DNA from: Rhizobiales bacterium 2SD | GTDB lineage: Bacteria > Pseudomonadota > Alphaproteobacteria > Rhizobiales > Beijerinckiaceae | Assembly: GCA_005502805.1 (NCBI GenBank) | Contig: SCMY01000007.1 | Location: forward strand, 1 to 64,000 | Direction of reading: 5' to 3' | DNA: 64,000 nt | Part shown: piece by piece, positions 27,828 to 34,873 of the stretch | How positions within the stretch are numbered: position 1 is the stretch's first letter | Layout: every line of letters starts with the position of its first letter | Notes under the pieces: model-generated | The model's database searches: none | The model's input: only the letters and a program-made list of their open reading frames with translations | Told to the model about the DNA's origin: nothing | Program-made: the position numbers and the translations under genes

Positions 27828-28520
27828 TCAAGTGGATTTGCGGCGCGGGCCACGCAGGCCCTGTACGATCTCGCCGAGGATGGCGAGCGCGATCTCGGCC
27901 GGCGAGACCGCGCCGATGTCGAGGCCGATCGGCGCGTGAATGCGTTGCGTGTCGGCCTCGCCGAAACCGGCCGCGGCGAGCCGCTCCAGCCGCTTGCCAT
28001 GGGTCTTCCGGCTGCCGAGCGCTCCGATATAGAAACAGTTCGAGCGCAGCGCCGCCTGCAGGGCCGGGTCGTCGATCTTCGGATCATGCGTCAGCGCGAC
28101 GAAGGCGGTGTAACCATCGAACGGCGCTTTCCGCAGCGCCTCCTCCGGCCACTCGGCTAGCAAGGTCACCTCCGGGAAACGCTCAGGCGTCGCGAAAGCG
28201 GTGCGCGGATCGATCACCGTGACGTCGAGATCGAGGAGCTTGGCCATCGGCGCCAGCGCCTGCGAGATATGGACGGCGCCGGTGACGACGATGCGCGGCG
28301 GCGGCGCCTGCACCGTCAAGAAATAGGCCTTGCCGTCGACCTCGACAGTGCCGCTCTTGCCGCTGCGCAACTGCTTGTCGAGCGCCTCCGCCAGCACGTC
28401 GCCGGCAAGGTCGGCCTCCTTGACCAGGCGCTGCTCGCCAGAGCCGAGATCGGTCACCAGGACGGTCGCGCGCCGGGCGGCGCGCTCGGCATTGAGCGTG
28501 GAGAGAAGCGAAAGGTCCAA
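27828..28520 (-). CDS. XdhC family protein, Rossmann domain
   Basis: A 230-residue XdhC/CoxF-type protein. The C-terminal Rossmann domain is clear (PRIVVTGAVHISQALAPMAK, DPKIDDPALQAALRS, YIGALGSRKTHGKRLERL). XdhC proteins bind and protect the sulfurated molybdenum cofactor and deliver it to xanthine dehydrogenase family enzymes. The typical N-terminal CoxI domain is absent from this protein and is encoded separately at 29167-29493. It starts 4 bases after the LysE stop and is followed by the mocA-like gene after 10 bases, so all are probably one transcript. Confidence 0.9.
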   Translation of the reverse strand: MDLSLLSTLNAERAARRATVLVTDLGSGEQRLVKEADLAGDVLAEALDKQLRSGKSGTVEVDGKAYFLTVQAPPPRIVVTGAVHISQALAPMAKLLDLDVTVIDPRTAFATPERFPEVTLLAEWPEEALRKAPFDGYTAFVALTHDPKIDDPALQAALRSNCFYIGALGSRKTHGKRLERLAAAGFGEADTQRIHAPIGLDIGAVSPAEIALAILGEIVQGLRGPRRKST

Positions 28521-28524
28521 GACG

Positions 28525-29154
28525 TCAGCCTTTGTCGGTGGCGAGCTTGAGGCCGAGCCCGATCATCAGCGAACCGCCGAGCCAGCGCCCGAAGGCGAAG
28601 CCGGCGCGGCTCGCCTTCATCGTCTTCATCACCAGGCTGGCGGCGAGGACGGTGACGAGATCGGCCGAGGAGAAGGCGAAGTTGACGATCGTACCGAGGA
28701 TCAGGAACTGAGCCCAAACCGGCATGGCGGCAGCGGGATCGACGAACTGCGGCAGGAGCGCGATGAAGAACAGCGCCACCTTCGGGTTCAGCACCTCGAC
28801 GATGAAGGAATCGATCAGTGCGCGCCGGACCGTCTTGGCCGGCGCCACAGCCTGCATCTCGCCGCCGAGCCTGGAGCGGATCATGCCGATGCCGAGCCAG
28901 ACCAGATAGAGCGCGCCGACGATCTTCACCGCGACATAGAGCTCAGGCACGTGCTTGAACACGGCCGAGAGGCCGAAGGCCGCAGCGACGACATGGACAT
29001 AGCAGCCGAGATGGATGCCGAGCATCGCCATCAGCCCGGCCTTGCGGCCATGGGCGATGGTCTGCGCCGCCGTATAGAGCAGCGCCGGACCGGGAAAATA
29101 GGCGATCAGCAGCGTCACCGTCGCGAAAGCGAGGAGGGTTTCCCAGGAGGGCAT
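28525..29154 (-). CDS. LysE family exporter
   Basis: A 209-residue inner-membrane transporter with about six helices. It opens LLAFATVTLLIAYFPGPALLY, with the PGP motif of LysE/RhtB exporters, and has VEVLNPKVALFFIALLPQF near residue 115. The family exports amino acids or derivatives. The gene is packed between the two XdhC-type genes with gaps of 12 and 4 bases, which is unexpected for a cofactor maturation operon. Whether it has a role in the cox pathway or is a hitchhiker is not known. Confidence 0.9.
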   Translation of the reverse strand: MPSWETLLAFATVTLLIAYFPGPALLYTAAQTIAHGRKAGLMAMLGIHLGCYVHVVAAAFGLSAVFKHVPELYVAVKIVGALYLVWLGIGMIRSRLGGEMQAVAPAKTVRRALIDSFIVEVLNPKVALFFIALLPQFVDPAAAMPVWAQFLILGTIVNFAFSSADLVTVLAASLVMKTMKASRAGFAFGRWLGGSLMIGLGLKLATDKG

Positions 29155-29166
29155 CGATAGGCTCCC

Positions 29167-29493
29167 TTAAGCCCGGACCGGCTCGACATAGACCTTGATC
29201 CGGCCACCGCAGGACAGGCCGACCTGCCAGGCGGTCTCGTCGGCGACGCCGAATTCGAGCGTGCGCGGCTTGCCGTCGGCGATGACGTCGCCGGCCTCGG
29301 CCACGACCGCGCCCTCGACGCAGCCGCCGGAGACCGAGCCGAGGAAATTGCCCTCGCCGTCGATGACGAGATGCGAGCCGACCGGGCGCGGTGCCGAGCC
29401 CCAGGTCTCGACCACGGTGGCGAGCGCGACGCCGCGCCCGGCTTTCGCCCAAGCCTCGGCGGTCGCGAGGATGTCGGTGTCGGTGCTGATCAT
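29167..29493 (-). CDS. XdhC/CoxI N-terminal domain protein
   Basis: A 108-residue protein equal to the N-terminal XdhC_CoxI domain. It has TVVETWGSAPRPVGSHLVI, the cysteine motif SVSGGCVEG and VGLSCGGRIKVYVEP. Cysteines in these two motifs are the expected cofactor-handling residues. The ATG at 29493 matches the family start; longer readings add unrelated sequence. With the XdhC Rossmann protein encoded one gene further on, the pair reconstitutes a full XdhC as two polypeptides, a layout often seen with form II CoxL enzymes. Confidence 0.9.
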   Translation of the reverse strand: MISTDTDILATAEAWAKAGRGVALATVVETWGSAPRPVGSHLVIDGEGNFLGSVSGGCVEGAVVAEAGDVIADGKPRTLEFGVADETAWQVGLSCGGRIKVYVEPVRA

Positions 29494-29580
29494 GATGGCC
29501 AGTTCCTGATACGGGCGGCGAGCATCATATGCAGGCGTCGTCCAAAAGCCCTGCCTACTTAAGCATGGCTGCCACACATT

Positions 29581-30306
29581 GTGAGCATCCGGAGCATGGC
29601 AGTGCGTATGATTTCTCGACCTGCCCGGCCGATTTCGTTATCGCTCGCTGCTATGGACGGCGTCGTTCTCCTGCATGGCATCGCGCGACGAGCGCGCTCG
29701 CTCGCCGGCCTCGAACATAGACTCCGCTCGGCTGGCTATGCGACCTTGAACCTCGACTACCCCGCCCGCCGCACCGGCCTGCAGGAAATCGCGGCGGGAC
29801 TGCATCAGCCGATCGCCCGTTTCGCAGATGGCTTGGACGGCAGGCTCCACTTCGTTACGCATTCGATGGGCGGCTTGGTTGCAAGGGTCTATATCGCCCA
29901 GCACCGCCCGGCCCCCCTCGGCCGCGTGGTGATGCTGGCGCCGCCGAACGAAGGCAGCGAGATCGCGGACCTGCTGCGTCGCAATCCGCTCTATCGCGCC
30001 TTCTTCGGCCCCGCCGGTGCGGAATTGGTGACAGCGCGGCCGGACGGATTGCAGCGCCTGCTCGGCGAAGTCGACTACCCGCTCGGCGTCATCGCCGGCG
30101 ATCGCTCGCTCTATCCGCTGTCGTCGCTGCTCTTGCCGCGCCCGAATGACGGCCGCGTCTCGGTGGCGCGCACGCAGGTCGCCGGCATGAGCGATCACCT
30201 CACCCTGCACGCCACCCACCCGCTGATCATGCGCAATCGCGAAGCTGTCCGACAGGCTCTGCACTTCCTCGAGCATGGCCGCTTCGACAAGGCGGCCGCC
30301 CCCTAA
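29581..30306 (+). CDS. Alpha/beta hydrolase, lipase-like
   Basis: A protein of up to 241 residues with a compact alpha/beta hydrolase fold. The first strand and oxyanion region is VVLLHGIARRARSL, the nucleophile elbow is THSMGGL, and a late DHLTLH supplies the probable catalytic His. This group includes putative lipases/esterases acting on unknown esters. The start is uncertain: the GTG at 29581 gives the listed length, while the ATG at 29653 starts exactly at the first strand; neither has a good ribosome-binding site. It lies on the opposite strand from the cox genes and its stop overlaps that of coxE tail to tail. Confidence 0.8.
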   Translation: MSIRSMAVRMISRPARPISLSLAAMDGVVLLHGIARRARSLAGLEHRLRSAGYATLNLDYPARRTGLQEIAAGLHQPIARFADGLDGRLHFVTHSMGGLVARVYIAQHRPAPLGRVVMLAPPNEGSEIADLLRRNPLYRAFFGPAGAELVTARPDGLQRLLGEVDYPLGVIAGDRSLYPLSSLLLPRPNDGRVSVARTQVAGMSDHLTLHATHPLIMRNREAVRQALHFLEHGRFDKAAAP

Positions 30307-31502
30307 CCCGCCTTCTTCAACCACAGCCGTGGATCGCTGACCTGTCGTGCATCCGACGACAGCGCGGCGCACAAATCGGCCATCGCCGCGAGGTTGTGGA
30401 TCGGCCGGAACTGATCGACATGCGGCAGCATCGCCCGGATCCCGCTGGCCCGCGCCTCGAAGGCGTCGTAGCGCAGGAGAGGGTTGAGCCAGGTCAGCTG
30501 GCGGCAGGAGCGATGCAGGCGGTCCATCTCGAAGGAGAGATCGGGGCCGAGATGCCGCTCCAGCCCATCGGTGAAGAGCAGCACCACCGCCCCGCCCGCC
30601 AGCACCCGGCGCGACCAGACCCGGTTGAAGGCGTGCAGCGCCGAGGCGATGCGCGTGCCGCCCTCCCAGTCCGGCGCCGCCTTGCCGGCGAGCGCCAGCG
30701 CCTCGTCCGGGTCGCGGGCGCGCAAGCTGCGCGTGACATTGGTCAGGCGCGTCCCGAAGACGAAGGAATGCACACGCCGGCGCTGCTCGGTGATGGCGTG
30801 CAGGAAATGCAGGAAGATGCGCGAATACTCCGCCATCGAGCCGGAGATGTCGACGAGCGCGACGACAGGCGGATGCACCTGCGCCCGCTCGCGGAAAGCG
30901 AGATCGATCGAGGCGCCGCCACCCCTCAGCGAGCGGCGGAAGGTGCGGCGCGGATCGATCCGCCCCCCGACATGGGCGGGCTGGAAGCGCCGCGTCGGCA
31001 CGGCATCATTGGGTAGGCGAAGTTCCGCGATCAGCTGGCGCGCCTTGGCGATCTCGGCCGCGCTCATCTGGGCGAAGTCGCGCGATTTCAGCGTCTCGCG
31101 CTCGGAGACGGTGAGCCGCGCGCTGAGCTCGGTCAGCTCGACCGGCGGCTCCTCCTCGCGCGGCGGCGGGGTGAAGGCCTCGGCGACACGCAAGGCCCCG
31201 GCTTCCGGCTTCTGCGGCTCGCTGTCGACCCGCGGCGTCACCGGCGACATCTGCGCCATCAGTTTCTCGATCAGCCCGCGCCGGCGCCAGAACAGCCGAA
31301 AGGCCTGGTCGTAGACCGCCGAATCCTCATGCTTCTTCACGAAGATCGCATGCAGCGCCCAATAGACGTCGTCCCGCCCGCCGAGCGCGCCATCGGCCAG
31401 CGCCTCGACCGCCTCGACTACGGCGCCTGGCCCGACGCGCAGGCCGGCGCCCCGCAGGGCACGGGCGAAATAGGCGACGTTCTCGGGCAGCTTGCCGGTC
31501 AT
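30303..31502 (-). CDS. coxE: CoxE-like vWA domain protein
   Basis: A 399-residue cytoplasmic protein with a C-terminal von Willebrand A domain. The metal-ion-dependent adhesion site DISGSMAEYS is intact, and VVLLFTDGLERH follows later. CoxE works with the MoxR ATPase CoxD in inserting the Cu/Mo-type or related active-site ligands of CODH-like enzymes in Oligotropha carboxidovorans. The ATG at 31502 is preceded by GGTGGCGAG. In most cox operons coxD and coxE are adjacent; here an NTF2-like gene and two palindromic repeats sit between them. Confidence 0.9.
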   Translation of the reverse strand: MTGKLPENVAYFARALRGAGLRVGPGAVVEAVEALADGALGGRDDVYWALHAIFVKKHEDSAVYDQAFRLFWRRRGLIEKLMAQMSPVTPRVDSEPQKPEAGALRVAEAFTPPPREEEPPVELTELSARLTVSERETLKSRDFAQMSAAEIAKARQLIAELRLPNDAVPTRRFQPAHVGGRIDPRRTFRRSLRGGGASIDLAFRERAQVHPPVVALVDISGSMAEYSRIFLHFLHAITEQRRRVHSFVFGTRLTNVTRSLRARDPDEALALAGKAAPDWEGGTRIASALHAFNRVWSRRVLAGGAVVLLFTDGLERHLGPDLSFEMDRLHRSCRQLTWLNPLLRYDAFEARASGIRAMLPHVDQFRPIHNLAAMADLCAALSSDARQVSDPRLWLKKAG

Positions 31503-31511
31503 CTCGCCACC

Positions 31512-31604
31512 GTCATGCTCGTCCTTGTGGCGAGCATCCACGTCTTGAACACCGCATTGCATCAGGGAAGACGTGGATGGTCGGGACAAGCCCGACCATG
31601 ACGG
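31512..31604. repeat. Palindromic intergenic repeat, diverged family A relative
   Basis: The element opens GTCATGCTCG and ends CATGACG like family A, but its interior is different: arms ATCCACGTCTT / AAGACGTGGAT (11 of 11 paired) and ATGGTCGGG / CCCGACCAT (9 of 9, 5-base loop). A weakened ATGCTCG / CGAGCAT stem opens it. It fills the space between the NTF2-like gene and the coxE start, 10 bases from the coxE ATG, so it would fold in the coxE leader. Confidence 0.75.
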
Positions 31605-31616
31605 AGGAGCAACTCG

Positions 31617-31991
31617 TCACGCCGCCGTCTCGGTCATGAACACCTTCTGGGCCACGACCCATTTGCCGTCGACCTTCAGGAAGGACAGAAGGTCGGTGAA
31701 ATAGCGCGGCGGCATCTGGCACTTGACCTTGACCAGCGCCATGGACGGTCCGACCAGGTCGATCGCCAGGATATGGTCGCCGCGCTCCAGCCCGGTCTCC
31801 TTCGGCGATTTACGGTTTCGCACCGCTTCGAACCACTGCTCGCGCGGCACCACCTTGAGCTCGCCGTCAAGCGACTGGGTCAGCGCGCTGGTAGGATGGA
31901 AGACCAAAGTCAGCTTCTCGACGTTCCCCTCATAGAGCCCGTCGAGATAGGTCCAGGTCGCGGCTTCGATGGCCTTGATGTCGTCGTTCAT
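31617..31991 (-). CDS. NTF2-like protein (lumazine-binding-2/DUF4440 type)
   Basis: A 124-residue protein with the NTF2 cone fold. Typical segments are AATWTYLDGLYEGNVEKLTLVFHP at the N-terminus and YFTDLLSFLKVDGKWVVAQKVF at the end. Members are small ligand-binding or enzyme domains with varied roles and no function is assigned here. It is on the same strand as coxD and coxE, lies between them, and is bracketed by palindromic repeats on both sides, which suggests it was inserted as a unit. Confidence 0.8.
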   Translation of the reverse strand: MNDDIKAIEAATWTYLDGLYEGNVEKLTLVFHPTSALTQSLDGELKVVPREQWFEAVRNRKSPKETGLERGDHILAIDLVGPSMALVKVKCQMPPRYFTDLLSFLKVDGKWVVAQKVFMTETAA

Positions 31992-32011
31992 CGCTTGCTC
32001 CCGTCGTAGCG

Positions 32012-32104
32012 CGTCATGCTCGGGCTTGACCCGAGCATCTCGGAAACCAGTTTCATCCTGCCTGAGCTTCTCGGGTTTGCGCTTCGCTTAGCCCGAGAAT
32101 GACG
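32012..32104. repeat. Palindromic intergenic repeat, family A copy 2
   Basis: It has the same outer hairpins as the copy at 3051: arms ATGCTCGGG / CCCGAGCAT around a 5-base loop and TTCTCGGG / CCCGAGAA. The central GGCCGGAG hairpin is replaced by unrelated sequence. It opens with GTCAT and ends ATGACG, 8 bases short of the coxD stop codon. Confidence 0.85.
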
Positions 32105-32112
32105 GCGAAAGC

Positions 32113-33033
32113 TCATCCCCGCGCCGCCTGCTTCGCCTGGTCGAGCAGTTCGCCGACCTTCGAGCCCTGCATCGCCTGGATGTCGTCCTGGTACTTCAGC
32201 AGGGCACCTAGCGTGTCGGAAACGATCGCCGGGTCGAGCGCCACCGCGTCGAGCTCGACCAGCGCGCTCGCCCAGTCGAGCGTCTCGGCGACGCCCGGCG
32301 CCTTGAACAATTCCTCCTTGCGGATCGCCTGCACGAAGGACACCACCTGTTTCGCCAGCTTGGCCGGCGCGGCGGGCGCCTTCGCCTTCAGGATGGCGAG
32401 TTCGCGGGCGGCGTCGGGGTAGCCGACCCAGTGATAGAGGCAGCGGCGCTTCAGCGCGTCATGGATCTCGCGGGTGCGGTTCGAGGTCAGGATCACGATC
32501 GGCGGCTCGGCCGCCTTGACCGTGCCGAGCTCGGGGATCGTCACCTGCGCATCGGCCAGCACCTCGAGCAGGAACGCCTCGAAGGCCTCGTCGGTGCGGT
32601 CGAGCTCGTCGATCAGCAGGATCGGCGCGCCGCCTTCCTGCGGCTCCAGCGCCTGCAGCAGCGGGCGCTTGACCAGATAGCGCTCGGAGAACAGGTCGCT
32701 CTCCAGCCGCTCGCGATCGCCGGCCACGCCGCCGGCCTCGGCGAGGCGGATCGCCATCATCTGGCCGGCATAGTTCCACTCGTAGACGGCCGAGGCGAGA
32801 TCGAGCCCCTCATAGCATTGCAGGCGGATCAAACGGCGCCCGAGCGCGGCCGAGAGCACCTTGGCGATCTCGGTCTTGCCGGTGCCGGCCTCGCCCTCGA
32901 GCAGGAGCGGCCGCTTCATCCGCAGCGCCAGGAAGAGGACGGTCGCCAGCGCCCGGTCGGCGACATAGCCCTGCCCCTGCAGCAAAGAGAGCGTGGCGTC
33001 GATCGAGGTCGGAAGGCGCGATGAGGTCAGCAT
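32113..33033 (-). CDS. coxD: MoxR family AAA+ ATPase, CoxD-like
   Basis: A 306-residue AAA+ ATPase of the MoxR group. Walker A is GEAGTGKTE near residue 49, Walker B is ILLIDELDRTDEAF, sensor 1 is VILTSNRTREIHDALKRRCLYHW. In the cox system CoxD is a membrane-associated chaperone that unfolds or remodels apo-CODH so its active site can mature, with the vWA protein CoxE as partner. The ATG at 33033 is preferred; a TTG two codons earlier is possible. It is on the same strand as coxM but separated from it by two genes on the opposite strand. Confidence 0.92.
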   Translation of the reverse strand: MLTSSRLPTSIDATLSLLQGQGYVADRALATVLFLALRMKRPLLLEGEAGTGKTEIAKVLSAALGRRLIRLQCYEGLDLASAVYEWNYAGQMMAIRLAEAGGVAGDRERLESDLFSERYLVKRPLLQALEPQEGGAPILLIDELDRTDEAFEAFLLEVLADAQVTIPELGTVKAAEPPIVILTSNRTREIHDALKRRCLYHWVGYPDAARELAILKAKAPAAPAKLAKQVVSFVQAIRKEELFKAPGVAETLDWASALVELDAVALDPAIVSDTLGALLKYQDDIQAMQGSKVGELLDQAKQAARG

Positions 33034-33150
33034 GGACAAGCTCTAGCCTGCGGCCGGCAATGGCGGAAGTCGCGCCGGCGCAGGGCGCTCTGCTGCCACG
33101 ATCGGGACGAGTGCGGAGTCTAGCATCATGACCTCACGGAGGAGACGCCA

Positions 33151-33504
33151 ATGACCACGCAGGATCTCGCCAACGGTTTCGTCGCCCTGCTGAAGGAAGG
33201 CAAGCACGAGGAAGCCGCCGCAACCTACAATGCCGACGACATCGCCAGCTACGAGAACATGCCGGGGCCGATGGCGCAGAGCCATGGCAAGCAGGCGGTG
33301 AAGGGCAAGGGCGAATGGTGGACCGCCAATCACGAGGTCCACGAATTCACCACCGCAGGCCCCTATCTCAACGGCGACCAGTTCGCCGTGCACTTCTACT
33401 TCGACGTCACCGTCAAGGAGAGCGGCGAGCGCCGCAAGATGCACGAGATCGGGCTCTACACGGTGAAGGGCGGCAAGATCGTCGAGGAGCGGTTCTTTTA
33501 TTGA
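33151..33504 (+). CDS. SnoaL/NTF2-like protein
   Basis: A 117-residue NTF2-fold protein. It starts MTTQDLANGFVALLKEGKHEEAAATYNADDIASYENMPGP and ends with the family strand GLYTVKGGKIVEERFFY. SnoaL-like proteins include cyclases and isomerases but most, like this one, have no known substrate. A GGAGGAG ribosome-binding site lies 7 to 13 bases before the ATG. It is one of two small genes facing rightward between coxD and coxM. Confidence 0.85.
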   Translation: MTTQDLANGFVALLKEGKHEEAAATYNADDIASYENMPGPMAQSHGKQAVKGKGEWWTANHEVHEFTTAGPYLNGDQFAVHFYFDVTVKESGERRKMHEIGLYTVKGGKIVEERFFY

Positions 33505-33570
33505 CGGAGCGCCGTCTCGGCGCTTCTTCTGCGCGCGCCCGAGACACCGACCCGCCGCGAAAGGCCCGCC

Positions 33571-34050
33571 ATGACCCGTCACGTCGTTTCCGCGCCGCTG
33601 GTCAGCCGCCGTCATGTCCAGCGGATCGAAGGCTCTCCGGCGCAGGCCTTCGCGCTGCTCTGCCCTTCGGCCGAGGAGGATTGGCTCGATGGCTGGCGCT
33701 TCGAGATGCTGCATTCCGCCTCGGGCGTCGCGGAAAAGGGCTGCGTCTTCCTGACCCGGCAGCACGGCGCCGAGCCGACCTTGTGGTTCACCAGCGACTA
33801 TGAGCCGGACGAGCGCATCCGCTTCATCCGCTTCACGCCGGGTGCAGCGGTGACGGAGATCGATATTCGCCTCGCGCCGGCGGCGCATGGCTGCGATGTC
33901 GACATCCGTTACACCGTGACCGGCCTGGCGCCTGGGGCGGAAGCAGCGCTCGCCGCCTTTTCGCAGGAGCGCTGGACCGCGATGATGGACTTCTGGGAGC
34001 GGTCGATGAACCACTACCTGAAGACCGGCGAGCGCCTGCCTGCCGGCTAG
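33571..34050 (+). CDS. SRPBCC-fold protein
   Basis: A 159-residue protein of the START/SRPBCC ligand-binding superfamily. The central strands FWFTSDYEPDERIRFIRFTP-like region (residues 66-90) and AHGCDVDIRYTVTGLAPGAEAALAAF fit the helix-grip fold, and the C-terminal helix is WTAMMDFWERSMNHYLKTGE. The role is unknown; it is not the CoxG protein, which is encoded at 39522-39974. Its stop codon overlaps that of coxM tail to tail in a CTAG. Confidence 0.75.
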   Translation: MTRHVVSAPLVSRRHVQRIEGSPAQAFALLCPSAEEDWLDGWRFEMLHSASGVAEKGCVFLTRQHGAEPTLWFTSDYEPDERIRFIRFTPGAAVTEIDIRLAPAAHGCDVDIRYTVTGLAPGAEAALAAFSQERWTAMMDFWERSMNHYLKTGERLPAG

Positions 34051-34856
34051 CCCGCCTTCCCCGTCGCCTGCGCCACGGCCTGCTTCGCCATCACACCGAT
34101 GAGATGGGCGCGGTATTCGGCATCGGCGTGGATGTCGCCATTGATGCCCTTGGCGGTGTGCTTGAGACCGTCAAGCGATTTCGGCGCGAAACGCGCCTTC
34201 AGCACCGCCTCCGCTTCCGGCCAGCGGAAGACGCCGCCCTCGCCCGCCCCGGTCACTGCGACAGCGATCTCGCTGCCGCGCTTGGCGACGAAGACGCCGA
34301 CCAGTGCATAACGCGAGGCCGGATTGCGGAACTTGGCGTAGCCCGCCTTGGACGCCACCGGGAACGAGACCTTGACGATGATCTCGCCTTCGTCGAGCGC
34401 CGTCTCGTAGAGGCCGCTGAAGAACTCCTCGGCCGGCAGCTTGCGCTTGTTGGTCACCACCGTCGCGCCGAGCGCCAGCAACGCCGCCGGATAGTCGGCC
34501 GCCGGGTCGTTGTTGGCGACGGAGCCGCCGATCGTGCCGCGATGGCGCACATGCGGGTCGCCGATATGGCTGGCGAGATAGGCCAGCGCCGGGATCGCCT
34601 CCTGCACCTCCGGCGAGGCTGCGACCTCGGCATGGGTCGTCATCGCGCCGATGACGAGATTGCGGCCCTTGCGGGCGATGCCCTTGAGGTCGGCGCAGGA
34701 GGAGAGATCGACCAGCGCGCCGGGCGAAGCCAGGCGCTGCTTCATCGTCGGCAGCAGGGTGTGGCCGCCGGCGAGCAGCTTGGCGTCCTCCTTCTTGGCG
34801 AGGAGGCTGGCGGCCTGACGCGCGGTCGCCGGGCGGTGATAGGTGAAGGCGTACAT
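34047..34856 (-). CDS. coxM: CoxM-like FAD-binding subunit
   Basis: A 269-residue FAD subunit of a molybdenum hydroxylase (CODH/xanthine dehydrogenase family). The FAD pyrophosphate motifs are AGGHTLLPTMKQRLA near residue 31 and TIGGSVANNDPAADYPAALLAL near residue 108. It passes electrons from the [2Fe-2S] subunit to the external acceptor. It follows coxL by 17 bases on the same strand, giving gene order S-L-M; classical form I operons are usually M-S-L. Confidence 0.92.
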   Translation of the reverse strand: MYAFTYHRPATARQAASLLAKKEDAKLLAGGHTLLPTMKQRLASPGALVDLSSCADLKGIARKGRNLVIGAMTTHAEVAASPEVQEAIPALAYLASHIGDPHVRHRGTIGGSVANNDPAADYPAALLALGATVVTNKRKLPAEEFFSGLYETALDEGEIIVKVSFPVASKAGYAKFRNPASRYALVGVFVAKRGSEIAVAVTGAGEGGVFRWPEAEAVLKARFAPKSLDGLKHTAKGINGDIHADAEYRAHLIGVMAKQAVAQATGKAG

Positions 34857-34873
34857 CGTCTCGTCCTTTCAGA

